DNA of 64,000 bases from Saprospiraceae bacterium (GTDB lineage Bacteria > Bacteroidota > Bacteroidia > Chitinophagales > Saprospiraceae): positions 71,520 through 135,519 of the forward strand of contig JALHQW010000017.1 of assembly GCA_022841745.1 (NCBI GenBank), written 5' to 3'. Positions 44,291 through 53,725 of the stretch are shown piece by piece (positions within the stretch are counted from its first letter, which is position 1; each line of letters starts with the position of its first letter). The position numbers and the translations under genes were made by a program. Under the pieces are notes generated by a model. That model had not been told where the DNA came from. It saw only the letters and a program-made list of their open reading frames with translations, and ran no database searches.

Positions 44291-44322
44291 GATAAAAAAA
44301 TGGTTGTGCATTTATCTTTGCG
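44291..44322 (+). promoter_or_regulatory. Promoter of the respiratory supercluster
   Basis: TTG at 44291-44293, a 21-base spacer and TATCTTTG at 44315-44322 (full -7 match). The leader would be about 55 bases to the actA ATG. The divergent FG-GAP gene starts at 44221. Confidence 0.65.
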
Positions 44323-44382
44323 CCGACTTTAGAAATGAAAGTCATGTTTTTGTAAAGTTTTGAAGATAACCACCTTGCAAAG

Positions 44383-45813
44383 ATGATATACAACAGACTG
44401 ACTAACAGTATTTTAGTTCTTCTTTTTTCGATTTCCCTCACTTCATTGTTCGGGCAAGACCAAGCTGCTATCGAAGCAGGCAAAACCCTGTTCAAGAACA
44501 AGTGCGCTTCCTGCCACAACAAGGACATGAAGACCAAGATGACGGGACCTGCGCTCGGTGGTGCCCAAGAGCGTTGGGGCGACGATGTAGCGCTGTACAG
44601 CTGGATTCGCAATTCCCAAGCGATGGTCAGCAAAGGTCACCCTCGCGCTGTAGCCATTTTCAATGAGTTCAACAAAGGGTTGATGACCAGCTTCCCGGAA
44701 TTAACAGATGCTGACATTGTAAATATCTTAGGATATATCAATTGTACGGCGGCTGGGAATTGCCCAGGAGACGCACCTCCACCACCACCTACAGATCTTG
44801 GGGGTGATACTGCCTCGTCTGGAGGTCAAGGGAACAACTCGCTTCTATATGTTTTTCTTTTTGTCATTCTGGCCTTGCTCGCATTTATCCTTGCCAGGAT
44901 TATTAGCAACCTGAACCATATGGCTGCCGTCAAGGAACTGGGCGCAGAAGCACCGCCTCGCAAGACCTTGGCTGAAATCCTTACGAGCAAGGGCATGGTT
45001 AGCTTTGCCATCTTTGCACTTATCGTATTTGGAGGCTATTTCACAGTAAGAAATGCCATCAATCTGGGTCGTCAGCAAGGCTACCAGCCAGAGCAACCCA
45101 TCAAGTTCAGCCACACCCTCCACGCTGGCGTGCACAAAATTGACTGCAACTACTGCCACGATGGCGCCCGCCGCAGCAAGCAGAGCGTTATTCCAGCTGC
45201 GAACACTTGTATGAATTGCCACAAGGCCATCAAGGTTGGTTCCGAGTATGGTACAGCTGAGTTGACGAAGATCTATGCTTCCATCGGCTACGACCCCAAG
45301 GGCGACACCCTTATCAAGAACTATGATAAAATGACAGATAAAGAAATCGAAGCCCTCTACAAAGGCTGGATTTCTGAAAACTATATCACTGAAAAGGGCA
45401 AAATGGATGGGGAAGGCGAGGCATTACTCGCCAGCCAATGGGATGGCATTGTCGCTTCCCTCACGGACAAGGAATCCGGTGACGACAAGATCCAAGGCCC
45501 TATCGAGTGGGTTCGCATCCACAACCTGCCCGATCACGTCTATTTCAACCATGCCCAACACGTAACAGTGGGCAAGGTAGCATGCCAAAACTGCCATGGG
45601 AAAGTAGAGGAAATGGATGTTGTGAAGCAATATTCACCGCTCTCGATGGGCTGGTGTATCAACTGCCACCGACAAACCGAAGTAAAATTCGCCGACAACA
45701 AGTACTACGACAACTACTACGAAATGTACCACGAGCAAATCAAGGACAACAAGCGTAGCAAGGTTACCGTGGAAGACATCGGCGGTACGGAGTGTCAGAA
45801 ATGCCACTATTGA
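44383..45813 (+). CDS. actA: Alternative complex III subunit A, six-haem cytochrome c
   Basis: This is the electron-transfer subunit of the quinol:cytochrome c oxidoreductase that replaces bc1. Six CxxCH haem-binding sites are present at Cys41, Cys255, Cys276, Cys401, Cys425 and Cys471. Residues 25-125 form a separate monohaem cytochrome c domain after a signal peptide (LVLLFSISLTSLFGQ). Two membrane helices follow at about 147-170 (LYVFLFVILALLAFILARII) and 204-222. The pentahaem domain fills the rest. The described ActA is pentahaem, so the N-terminal monohaem domain is extra. It is first in the operon. Confidence 0.9.
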   Translation: MIYNRLTNSILVLLFSISLTSLFGQDQAAIEAGKTLFKNKCASCHNKDMKTKMTGPALGGAQERWGDDVALYSWIRNSQAMVSKGHPRAVAIFNEFNKGLMTSFPELTDADIVNILGYINCTAAGNCPGDAPPPPPTDLGGDTASSGGQGNNSLLYVFLFVILALLAFILARIISNLNHMAAVKELGAEAPPRKTLAEILTSKGMVSFAIFALIVFGGYFTVRNAINLGRQQGYQPEQPIKFSHTLHAGVHKIDCNYCHDGARRSKQSVIPAANTCMNCHKAIKVGSEYGTAELTKIYASIGYDPKGDTLIKNYDKMTDKEIEALYKGWISENYITEKGKMDGEGEALLASQWDGIVASLTDKESGDDKIQGPIEWVRIHNLPDHVYFNHAQHVTVGKVACQNCHGKVEEMDVVKQYSPLSMGWCINCHRQTEVKFADNKYYDNYYEMYHEQIKDNKRSKVTVEDIGGTECQKCHY

Positions 45814-45956
45814 CAAGTCAACAGTTCGTCAGTGGGCAGGTCTTGTCCCGTTGGCTCGGGTTGGCAGTCAGTGCATAAATGAATTGAAATGCTGATTCAA
45901 ACCAAGAAAAAGCTAGTTTAGGTTCAACGAAAAATCTTAGCATTTTTAAATAAAAG

Positions 45957-48900
45957 ATGAAAAATCAAATCAATAATACGGAAATCTGGGCAGGTGTTGA
46001 GCATCTAGAGCAAGACCCAATTTTCATGGAGACCCTTCAGCGTGAGTTCAGCGACTCACCAGCTTTAGCCCATGAAGAGGCCCTGAACCTGGGGGCGTCC
46101 CGTCGTGATTTTTTGAAATACCTCGGTTTCAGCGTAGGTGCAGCTACCTTGGCTGCCAGCTGCGATATTCCGGTTAAGAAGGCTATGCCCTATGTGGTTA
46201 AGCCTGATACCATCGTGCCAGGGGTTGCCACCTATTATGCTTCCTCATTTGTGAATGGTGGCGACTATTGCCCCGTATTAGTGAAAACAAGAGAGGGCCG
46301 CCCCATCAAGGTGGAAGGCAATGTTTTATCATCGGTGACCAAAGGTGGTACAAATGCAAGGGTGCAAGCCAGTGTGCTCAGCCTTTACGATACCCATCGC
46401 TACCAAACGCCCATGAAGAGTGATGGTGGCAAATGGTCGAGGATAAGCTGGGAAGACCTCGATAAAGAGGTAGGCGGTAAAATAGCCACTGGAAATATCC
46501 GAGTAGTGACTAACACCATCCTCAGCCCGACTTCCAAAAAAGCGTTGGGTGAGTTCCTTGCAAAATATCCGGGTGCAACGGTTGTGACCTACGACCCCGT
46601 TTCCTCCGCTGCCATGCTCGCGGCCAACGACCAGTGCTTTGGAAAAAAAGCAATCCCGAATTTCATGTTCGACAAGGCCAGCACGATTGTGAGCTTTGGT
46701 GCCGACTTCCTTGGCACTTGGATAAGCCCTATCGAATATTCCCGCCAGTATGCTGCCGGACGCCGCATCGAAAGCATAAAAGACGCCAAGATGTCCCGCC
46801 ACATCCAAGTGGAGAGCGGCATGTCCCTCACGGGTTCCAATGCCGACCACCGCATATTGGTTCGTCCTTCGGAAATGGGTGCTGCCATTGCGACCCTTCA
46901 CAATGCGATTGCCGCAAAAACTGGTGGCACTGCTGTTTCAGCACCAAAAGTTAATGAAAAAGCTGCCGCAGCACTTACCAAATTGGCAGACCAATTGGCT
47001 GCTAACCCAGGCAAGTGCATTGTGGTGAGTGGTTCTAATAACACAGGCGAGCAGGTGTTGGTGAATGCCATCAACAATATGCTCGATAGCTGGGGCAATA
47101 CCATGACCTTTGCCAATGCCAGCCTACAGCGCCAAGGCATTGATTCCGATATCCAAGGTTTGGTCAAGGAAATGGCTGCCGGTACAGTTGGTACGGTGAT
47201 CGTTTGGGGGGCAAACCCAGCTTTTGACCTGCCAAACAATGCTGCATTTGCTGAGGCATTTGCAAAAGTCAAGACCAAGGTTTCGTTCAGCGGAACACCC
47301 GACGAGACAACGGCGCTTTGCGATTACATCGCACCGAACCACCATTGGCTTGAGTCATGGGGCGATGCCGAGCCAAAAGTTGGCCACTACAGCCTGACGC
47401 AGCCAACCATTTCGCCATTGTTCAAAACCCGCCAAGCTGAAGAGACACTCCTTCGTTGGGCTGGCAGCACGAACATTAACCCGAATGCGGATCAGCCCTA
47501 CTACGAATACCTGAATGCCAATTGGCAGACCAATATGTTCACCCGTCAAAACAGTTATGCCACGTTCCAGGGATTCTGGGATCAAGTGCTGCATGATGGG
47601 ATTTTTGAAACACCAACTGAGACATCCCCTGAGTTCGCTTGGGCTGGCGATGTGAACGCTGCCGCCGGTAAAATTACCAAGCCAGCAGCAGACGGCCTTG
47701 AAATAGCCTTCTTTGAAACAGTGAACATTGGAGGTGGCCAATACGCAGACAACCCTTGGCTGCAAGAAATGCCAGACCCTGTGACCCGTTGCGTTTGGGA
47801 GAACTACCTACAAATCCCAATCGAGTTCGATGGCAACCGCCGTTTCGATGGGGTAGGGCCGTTTAAAGGGTTCAACAGCAAAGAAGCATATAAAGAGGCA
47901 GATACCGTCAAGCTGACGGTAAATGGCCAAGAGCAACAACTGACTTGTGTGCGTCAGTTTGGCCAAAAGAAAGATTGTGTTAGCGTTGCTTTGGGCTATG
48001 GCCGCAAAGTTTCAGGTGCGGCAGGCCGCAATGTTGGAGCAAACGTTTACCCATGGTGCAGCATTGATGCCGATGGCAATACCCAGTATTTCGCTACGGT
48101 GGACAAAGTTTCCGAAAACCTCGGTGCTTCCAAGTTCGTCAGTGTGCAGTACCACCACACAATGGGTGTAACTGGTAAGGCAGAAGGACATGAAGGCAAT
48201 GTGAACGTTGATGAAATCGCCTTGATGACCATTGGCAAAGGCTTCCAAGGTTCCTTGGTAAACCGTTCGGTCATTGAGCGGTCGAACTTGAGCGACTTGG
48301 CCAAGTACATGGACAATGATAAGCCTGCTGAAGGCGAACGCAAAGGCCTTCTTCAGCGTCGTTCACACCATGAGTACTTGAATCAAAAAACACTTTACCC
48401 ATACGACCAACACGTTGCCGAAAAGTTCAGTCAAAGCCACAAATGGGGTCTGCACATTGACCTCAACTCCTGTACGGGTTGTGGTGCCTGTCAGGTAGCC
48501 TGTGTTTCTGAAAACAACGTACCAGTCGTTGGTAAAAACGAAGTTTTCCGCCACCACGAAATGACGTGGATGCGCATTGACCGCTATTTCTTTGGTGACT
48601 ATGAGAACCCTAACGTCGTTTATCAGCCGATGATGTGCCAGCACTGCGACAATGCTCCTTGTGAGAACGTTTGCCCAGTATCTGCCACCAACCATAGTTC
48701 GGAGGGCCTCAACCAAATGGCCTATAACCGTTGCATCGGTACTCGTTACTGTGCCAACAACTGCCCTTACAAAGTACGCCGCTTCAACTGGATGGACTAT
48801 ACCACTGCCGACCTTTTCCCAGCCAACGAGTGGGGGCCTGAGCCTTTCGTACCTTACGATGGTGAAGTGCCTTTCTATGGCGACAACCTGACCAGGATGG

Positions 48901-49217
48901 TACTCAACCCAGATGTGACCGTGCGGGTACGTGGGGTAATGGAGAAGTGCAGCTTCTGCGTACAACGCATCCAGGAGGGCAAATTGACTGCCAAGAAGGA
49001 AGGCCGTGCGCTAAGGGATGGCGATGTGAAATCCGCTTGCCAGACCGCCTGCCCAACCGGTGCCATCGTATTTGGGGACACCAACGACGAGAACTCGGAG
49101 ATAGCAAAACGTTTCAAGAGCGAGATGAACTATGTCGTTCTGGAAGAGGTGAACGTGAGGCCAGCGGTACAGTACACGGTGAAAGTGACGAACAAAGATG
49201 AGGCTTTGTTGAGCTAA
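45957..49217 (+). CDS. actB: Alternative complex III subunit B, molybdopterin-like and Fe-S protein
   Basis: A large periplasmic subunit. A Tat-type signal RRDFLK at 49-54 ends in LAASC (Cys69, possible lipid site). A molybdopterin-oxidoreductase-like domain follows to about residue 800; known ActB lacks the cofactor. The C-terminal ferredoxin domain has CTGCGACQVAC from residue 839, CQHCDNAPCENVCPV, CANNCP and CSFC...CQTACPTGA. This is the pattern for three [4Fe-4S] and one [3Fe-4S] cluster, to be confirmed. It fuses the two parts that are separate in some lineages. Confidence 0.94.
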   Translation: MKNQINNTEIWAGVEHLEQDPIFMETLQREFSDSPALAHEEALNLGASRRDFLKYLGFSVGAATLAASCDIPVKKAMPYVVKPDTIVPGVATYYASSFVNGGDYCPVLVKTREGRPIKVEGNVLSSVTKGGTNARVQASVLSLYDTHRYQTPMKSDGGKWSRISWEDLDKEVGGKIATGNIRVVTNTILSPTSKKALGEFLAKYPGATVVTYDPVSSAAMLAANDQCFGKKAIPNFMFDKASTIVSFGADFLGTWISPIEYSRQYAAGRRIESIKDAKMSRHIQVESGMSLTGSNADHRILVRPSEMGAAIATLHNAIAAKTGGTAVSAPKVNEKAAAALTKLADQLAANPGKCIVVSGSNNTGEQVLVNAINNMLDSWGNTMTFANASLQRQGIDSDIQGLVKEMAAGTVGTVIVWGANPAFDLPNNAAFAEAFAKVKTKVSFSGTPDETTALCDYIAPNHHWLESWGDAEPKVGHYSLTQPTISPLFKTRQAEETLLRWAGSTNINPNADQPYYEYLNANWQTNMFTRQNSYATFQGFWDQVLHDGIFETPTETSPEFAWAGDVNAAAGKITKPAADGLEIAFFETVNIGGGQYADNPWLQEMPDPVTRCVWENYLQIPIEFDGNRRFDGVGPFKGFNSKEAYKEADTVKLTVNGQEQQLTCVRQFGQKKDCVSVALGYGRKVSGAAGRNVGANVYPWCSIDADGNTQYFATVDKVSENLGASKFVSVQYHHTMGVTGKAEGHEGNVNVDEIALMTIGKGFQGSLVNRSVIERSNLSDLAKYMDNDKPAEGERKGLLQRRSHHEYLNQKTLYPYDQHVAEKFSQSHKWGLHIDLNSCTGCGACQVACVSENNVPVVGKNEVFRHHEMTWMRIDRYFFGDYENPNVVYQPMMCQHCDNAPCENVCPVSATNHSSEGLNQMAYNRCIGTRYCANNCPYKVRRFNWMDYTTADLFPANEWGPEPFVPYDGEVPFYGDNLTRMVLNPDVTVRVRGVMEKCSFCVQRIQEGKLTAKKEGRALRDGDVKSACQTACPTGAIVFGDTNDENSEIAKRFKSEMNYVVLEEVNVRPAVQYTVKVTNKDEALLS

Positions 49218-49244
49218 AATTTTTTAATCAAAAAAGTAGCTGAC

Positions 49245-49265
49245 TGAACTCAAGTTTTGAGTTCA
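49245..49265 (+). promoter_or_regulatory. Hairpin just upstream of actC
   Basis: TGAACTCAAGTTTTGAGTTCA is a perfect palindrome with a three-base loop. It ends 15 bases before the actC ATG and could affect its translation or protect the transcript end. Confidence 0.45.
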
Positions 49266-49280
49266 TGAAATTGATAAAAT

Positions 49281-50729
49281 ATGAGCGCAGCAGTATCAAG
49301 AATTCGTGAGCCGCTGATTGAAGGCCACAAGAATTACCACCAAATCACGGAAGATTTGATTGGGCCAACCGAAAAGGCACCCAATATGATGTGGATTGTC
49401 GCCTTCACGTTGTCGGTGATAACACTCGGCTATGGGTTGTTCTCCCTGTGTTGGACTTTCTACTTCGGTATCGGAGCATGGAACGCCAACCGTACCATTG
49501 GCTGGGCCTACGACATCACCAACTTCGTTTGGTGGATCGGTATCGGCCACGCAGGTACGCTGATTTCTGCCATCCTTTTGCTCTTCCGCCAGCGGTGGAG
49601 GACGGGCGTGAACCGAGCAGCAGAGGCCATGACCATTTTTGCGGTAATGTGCGCAGGTATTTTCCCTGCTACGCACACGGGCCGTCCGTGGTTCGACTTC
49701 TTCATGTTCCCTTACCCCAATACAAGGGGGCCGCTTTGGGTGAACTTCAACTCACCGCTGCTTTGGGACTTGTTCGCCATCTCGACGTATTTCACGGTAT
49801 CCTTGCTTTTCTGGTACACAGGCCTCGTGCCTGACCTTGCCACGGTTCGTGATCGTGCCAAAGGCGTCCGCAAGAAAATCTATGCTTTCATGTCCATGGG
49901 TTGGACGGGCAAGGCAAAGCACTGGCAGCGTCACGAATACCTTTCCTTGATTTTGGCAGGTATTTCAACGCCACTGGTACTTTCTGTACACACCATCGTA
50001 AGTTTTGACTTCGCCACCTCCGTGATTCCAGGCTGGCATACCACCATCTTCCCGCCATACTTCGTTGCGGGTGCCATCTTTTCGGGCTTCGCAATGGTAC
50101 AGACCCTGATGGTCATTACCCGCAAGTGCTTCAGCTTGGAAGGCTATATCACCACCAACCACATCGAGAGCATGAATAAGGTGATTCTCGTGACTGGTAC
50201 GATGGTAGGCTCCGCCTATTTGATTGAGTTGTTCGTGGCTTGGTACTCTGGCTACGTTTACGAGCAGTTTGCTTTCTACAACAGGGTACTTGGCCCTTAC
50301 TACTGGTCTTATATCGGTATGATGGGTTGCAACCTCTTGGCACCCCAAGTATTTTGGTCCAAGAAAATCCGTAGGAATATCTGGTGGACTTTCTTTATCT
50401 CCATCTTCGTAAACATCGGTATGTGGTTTGAGCGCTTCGTTATCATCGCAACGACGCTGGCACGTGATTACCTACCATCAAGCTGGAGTTATTACTGGCC
50501 AAGTTGGGTTGAAATAGGGATCTATCTCGGCACCTTTGGCTTGTTCTTTACGCTGTACCTCATTTTTGCAAGGGTAGCCCCTGTTGTTGCCACCGCAGAA
50601 GTAAAGGCCATCCTGAAGCAGTACGGTGACCAATACCTTGGGCCGGATGCTCAACCACACCACCATCATCGCCATGATGAGGAAGAGGCCGATGTTCACA
50701 ACGATGGAGACGAAAAGCACCACCACTAA
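49281..50729 (+). CDS. actC: Alternative complex III subunit C (NrfD/PsrC-like quinol-binding membrane protein)
   Basis: An integral membrane protein that forms a quinol site and probably a proton path. About ten helices are visible, for example MMWIVAFTLSVITLGYGLF and NMMWIVAF at the start, then WWIGIGHAGTLISAILLLF and HTIVSFDFATSVIPGWH. The NrfD family pattern HAGTLISA and WHTTIFPPYFVAGAIFSG is present. The 482 residues end with a His-rich tail (HHHHRHDEEEADVHNDGDEK, then HHH) that may bind metal. It is followed 39 bases later by actD. Confidence 0.94.
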   Translation: MSAAVSRIREPLIEGHKNYHQITEDLIGPTEKAPNMMWIVAFTLSVITLGYGLFSLCWTFYFGIGAWNANRTIGWAYDITNFVWWIGIGHAGTLISAILLLFRQRWRTGVNRAAEAMTIFAVMCAGIFPATHTGRPWFDFFMFPYPNTRGPLWVNFNSPLLWDLFAISTYFTVSLLFWYTGLVPDLATVRDRAKGVRKKIYAFMSMGWTGKAKHWQRHEYLSLILAGISTPLVLSVHTIVSFDFATSVIPGWHTTIFPPYFVAGAIFSGFAMVQTLMVITRKCFSLEGYITTNHIESMNKVILVTGTMVGSAYLIELFVAWYSGYVYEQFAFYNRVLGPYYWSYIGMMGCNLLAPQVFWSKKIRRNIWWTFFISIFVNIGMWFERFVIIATTLARDYLPSSWSYYWPSWVEIGIYLGTFGLFFTLYLIFARVAPVVATAEVKAILKQYGDQYLGPDAQPHHHHRHDEEEADVHNDGDEKHHH

Positions 50730-50768
50730 ACCATTGATAAACGGGATTTTACTAAAATAAGCAATTCA

Positions 50769-51317
50769 ATGAAAGGTCAACATAAAGAAGTTCTGTTTGG
50801 GCTTTACAACGATGAAGAGGTGCTCATGAGCGCCATCAAGAAAGCCAAGAAGCAGCACCTTGATATAATGGATGTGTACTCACCATTCCCAATTCACGGT
50901 ATGGACACTGTCTTGGAATTAGAGGAGTCAAGGCTGCACGTCGTGGGTTTCATCTTTGGCATGACGGGCACACTCACCGCACTTATTGGAATCTCTTGGA
51001 TATTTGGCGGTAGCCTCATGTTTGATGGTGATTGGCCGACCCTATTTGGTGGAAAGCCTTATTGGTCATTGCCAGCATTCATTCCCATTACTTTTGAGAT
51101 GACGGTCCTTTTTTGTGCTATCGGGATGGTTGTGGTTTTCTACATCATCTGTGGGTTAGGCTTCGGGGTAAACAACCCAATCCTTGACGACCGTATTACC
51201 GATGACAAGTTCTGCATTGCCTTCCAAACCAATGGAATGGACGAAGCAGATATGGACAAGTTGAAAGGTTTCTTCAGTGCCACTGGTGCCGAAGAAGTGC
51301 ATACGAAGACAATCTGA
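50769..51317 (+). CDS. actD: Alternative complex III subunit D (DUF3341)
   Basis: A 182-residue DUF3341 membrane protein. A soluble N-terminal domain (VLFGLYNDEEVLMSAIKKAK, DVYSPFPIHGMD) precedes two helices at about 58-80 and 102-126. It packs against ActC and ActF in known structures. The length and order match other ACIII operons. Confidence 0.94.
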   Translation: MKGQHKEVLFGLYNDEEVLMSAIKKAKKQHLDIMDVYSPFPIHGMDTVLELEESRLHVVGFIFGMTGTLTALIGISWIFGGSLMFDGDWPTLFGGKPYWSLPAFIPITFEMTVLFCAIGMVVVFYIICGLGFGVNNPILDDRITDDKFCIAFQTNGMDEADMDKLKGFFSATGAEEVHTKTI

Positions 51318-51390
51318 AAAGAACTAATCAAGCAATACTGCTCATCTATATGACAGTATGCTAAAGCATATTCAAGCTGAAATTTTGAAG

Positions 51391-52302
51391 ATGAAATTCA
51401 AGCAACATTTTCTGATAATAACTGCTTCTTGCGCTATGCTGTTCGGCATTTTTGGATGCCAGCAAGCAGGGGGCGAATCAACGGGCAGTGAGATGATACC
51501 AGATATGGCTCACTCAGTAGCCTATGAAGCCAACGTATTGACCAACTACAGCTTCCATTCATTTGATGAGCATAGCGTGGTGTCAAGAAGGGAGCTATCC
51601 CAGCCTCGTTTGCCTGTGAATGGTACTATCCCTCGTGGTTACGCTGGCATGGCCAATTACAATGGGGTATATGGCTCTGCTGAAGATGCCGTTATTAGTA
51701 CCATGAACAGGATGAAGACTGGTGGCATCGCTTATACTGCCAATGGGCATGTACCCTACGCTTATCCTGACTCGGAAGAGGGAAGGACACTTGCCACCCA
51801 ACAAATCAGGTACAATCCTTTCCCAATAACGGAGGGTGGCCTTGCCAAGGGCAAAGAGCTTTACAATATCTATTGTGGTATTTGCCACGGCGAAAAGGGT
51901 GATGGTGGTGGATATTTGGTGCGAGACAATGGCGGCAAATACCCAGCCCAACCAGCTAATCTTGTTGATAGTTTATTTGTATTTTCCTCCAACGGAAGGT
52001 TTTATCATGGTATAGTTTATGGAAAGAATGCCATGGGTGCTTACGCAGATAAACTATCTTTTGAGGAGCGTTGGCAAGTGATCCATTATATCCGCTCCTT
52101 GCAAGCTACGGCGAGGAAGGCCAAGTACGATTCAAAGGCCAATACCCTCGTATCTGAATATGGCGTGCCGGAAGCGCTCGTACCGAAGCCTACTCCGACA
52201 CCACCACCTTCTCCAATGCCCAACGACGGAAAGACCCCGCCAACTGGTGGCGATCATTCCCACGATGATGCTGGAGGACACTCGACGTCAGGTGGTCATT
52301 GA
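51391..52302 (+). CDS. actE: Alternative complex III subunit E, monohaem cytochrome c lipoprotein
   Basis: A lipoprotein signal (FLIITASCAMLFGIFGC) anchors this protein; ATG 51391 is chosen for it. The cytochrome c domain has CGICH at Cys162-His166, with the Met ligand probably in KNAMGAYADKLSFEERW. It probably passes electrons on from ActA. The C-terminus (303 residues in total) is Pro/Thr-rich and ends with HSHDDAGGHSTSGGH, a His-rich tail like that of actC. Confidence 0.93.
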   Translation: MKFKQHFLIITASCAMLFGIFGCQQAGGESTGSEMIPDMAHSVAYEANVLTNYSFHSFDEHSVVSRRELSQPRLPVNGTIPRGYAGMANYNGVYGSAEDAVISTMNRMKTGGIAYTANGHVPYAYPDSEEGRTLATQQIRYNPFPITEGGLAKGKELYNIYCGICHGEKGDGGGYLVRDNGGKYPAQPANLVDSLFVFSSNGRFYHGIVYGKNAMGAYADKLSFEERWQVIHYIRSLQATARKAKYDSKANTLVSEYGVPEALVPKPTPTPPPSPMPNDGKTPPTGGDHSHDDAGGHSTSGGH

Positions 52303-52361
52303 TTCAACCTTGATACTAAAAATTCACTGGCCTCTGCCAGCAACTATTAATTTCTGCAAGC

Positions 52362-53657
52362 ATGAAGCAGTTTACGTTTGAAACTAAGCAAAAGAATTTT
52401 TTGATGGCCATGATGGGGCTTGGGGTGCTATGCCTCATACTAAGCTTCATTTTTGAACCGTCACAAATTGCCTCGGGTGGCTATCATGCCCGTTTTTGGT
52501 CGAACTTCCTTCACAATGCCGTATTCTTCACGGGAATGGCATTTATGATAACCTTCGTAATTGCAGCCTTTACGGTTGCTTATGCAGGATGGTATGTGGT
52601 TTTCAAAAGGATTTGGGAAGCATTCTCCCAGTTTTTAGTGCCCGGGCTTGTCATAATGCTATTGATAGGGATAGCAGTTTTCCTGCACTTTAACCACCTC
52701 TACCATTGGGCAGATGAGGAAGCTGTAGCCGCTGACGAAATCCTGAAAGGAAAGTCAGGATTCCTCAATAAGTACTGGTACCTGTTTGGAACCCTTATAA
52801 TTGTAGGGACTTGGATATTCTTTGCAAGAAAATTCCGCCAGCTTTCTCTACAGGAAGATATTGATGGTGATCAAGTAACAAACTTCAAGTACCACAGGGA
52901 ACTGAGGAAGTATGCTGCTATATTCCTTCCCATCGCTGCTTTCACAGGCCCCGCTATGATTTGGCAATGGGTGATGTCAGTTGATGCGCATTGGTACAGT
53001 ACCTTGTTCGCTTGGTACAGCATGGCAAGCTGGTGGTTGGCAGCATGTTCGCTCACTATTATGCTTGTTATCTACTTAAAGTCGAAAGGCTATATGGAGG
53101 TAGTAACCAAGGAGCACTTGCACGACCTTGGAAAATTCATGTTTGCTTTCACTATTTTCTGGACTTATTGCTGGTTTTCTCAGTACATGCTTATTTGGTA
53201 TAGCAACGTTGGTGAAGAAACGATCTACTACTACGAGCGCAAATCGGAATATCCGGTGCTGTTCTTTGGCAACTTGGTCATCAATTTTGTGCTCCCGTTC
53301 CTCATCCTGATGCGCAATACCACCAAGCGCAGGATGGGTACCCTGTTCTTCACATCAGCGGTTGTTTTCTTTGGCCACTGGTTCGACTATTTCTACATGA
53401 TCAAACCAGGTGTGCTCATCAATGCAGAAGAAGCTATGGGACATGGGCATGGTGCAGCAGGTCATGCCACTGAGCATGCTGCTTCATTTGTGGATGGTTT
53501 CACGATACCTGGCCTTATTGAGTTAGGTGTGTTTGTTGGGTTCTTGGCCTTCTTCCTGTATTTCGTGTTCAATCAACTTTCAAAAGCGTCGCTTCTTCCA
53601 AAGAACGACCCATATATGGAAGAGAGCTTGCATCACGAGGTTCAGCCATACGAATAG
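52362..53657 (+). CDS. actF: Alternative complex III subunit F, membrane protein
   Basis: An NrfD-like membrane subunit paralogous to ActC in function. About ten helices are visible, including FMITFVIAAFTVAYAGWYVV, the PGLVIMLLIGIAVFLHFNHL stretch, and late LIELGVFVGFLAFFLYFVF. A His-rich loop (GHGHGAAGHATEHAA) lies at about residue 360. It has 431 residues. It follows actE by 59 bases and precedes coxII. Confidence 0.92.
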   Translation: MKQFTFETKQKNFLMAMMGLGVLCLILSFIFEPSQIASGGYHARFWSNFLHNAVFFTGMAFMITFVIAAFTVAYAGWYVVFKRIWEAFSQFLVPGLVIMLLIGIAVFLHFNHLYHWADEEAVAADEILKGKSGFLNKYWYLFGTLIIVGTWIFFARKFRQLSLQEDIDGDQVTNFKYHRELRKYAAIFLPIAAFTGPAMIWQWVMSVDAHWYSTLFAWYSMASWWLAACSLTIMLVIYLKSKGYMEVVTKEHLHDLGKFMFAFTIFWTYCWFSQYMLIWYSNVGEETIYYYERKSEYPVLFFGNLVINFVLPFLILMRNTTKRRMGTLFFTSAVVFFGHWFDYFYMIKPGVLINAEEAMGHGHGAAGHATEHAASFVDGFTIPGLIELGVFVGFLAFFLYFVFNQLSKASLLPKNDPYMEESLHHEVQPYE

Positions 53658-53725
53658 GCCATTTCTTTGAAACTGATATTGTGGCAAGTAAACCTAATTT
53701 TGAAAATTCATTAATTCGTTCATAA

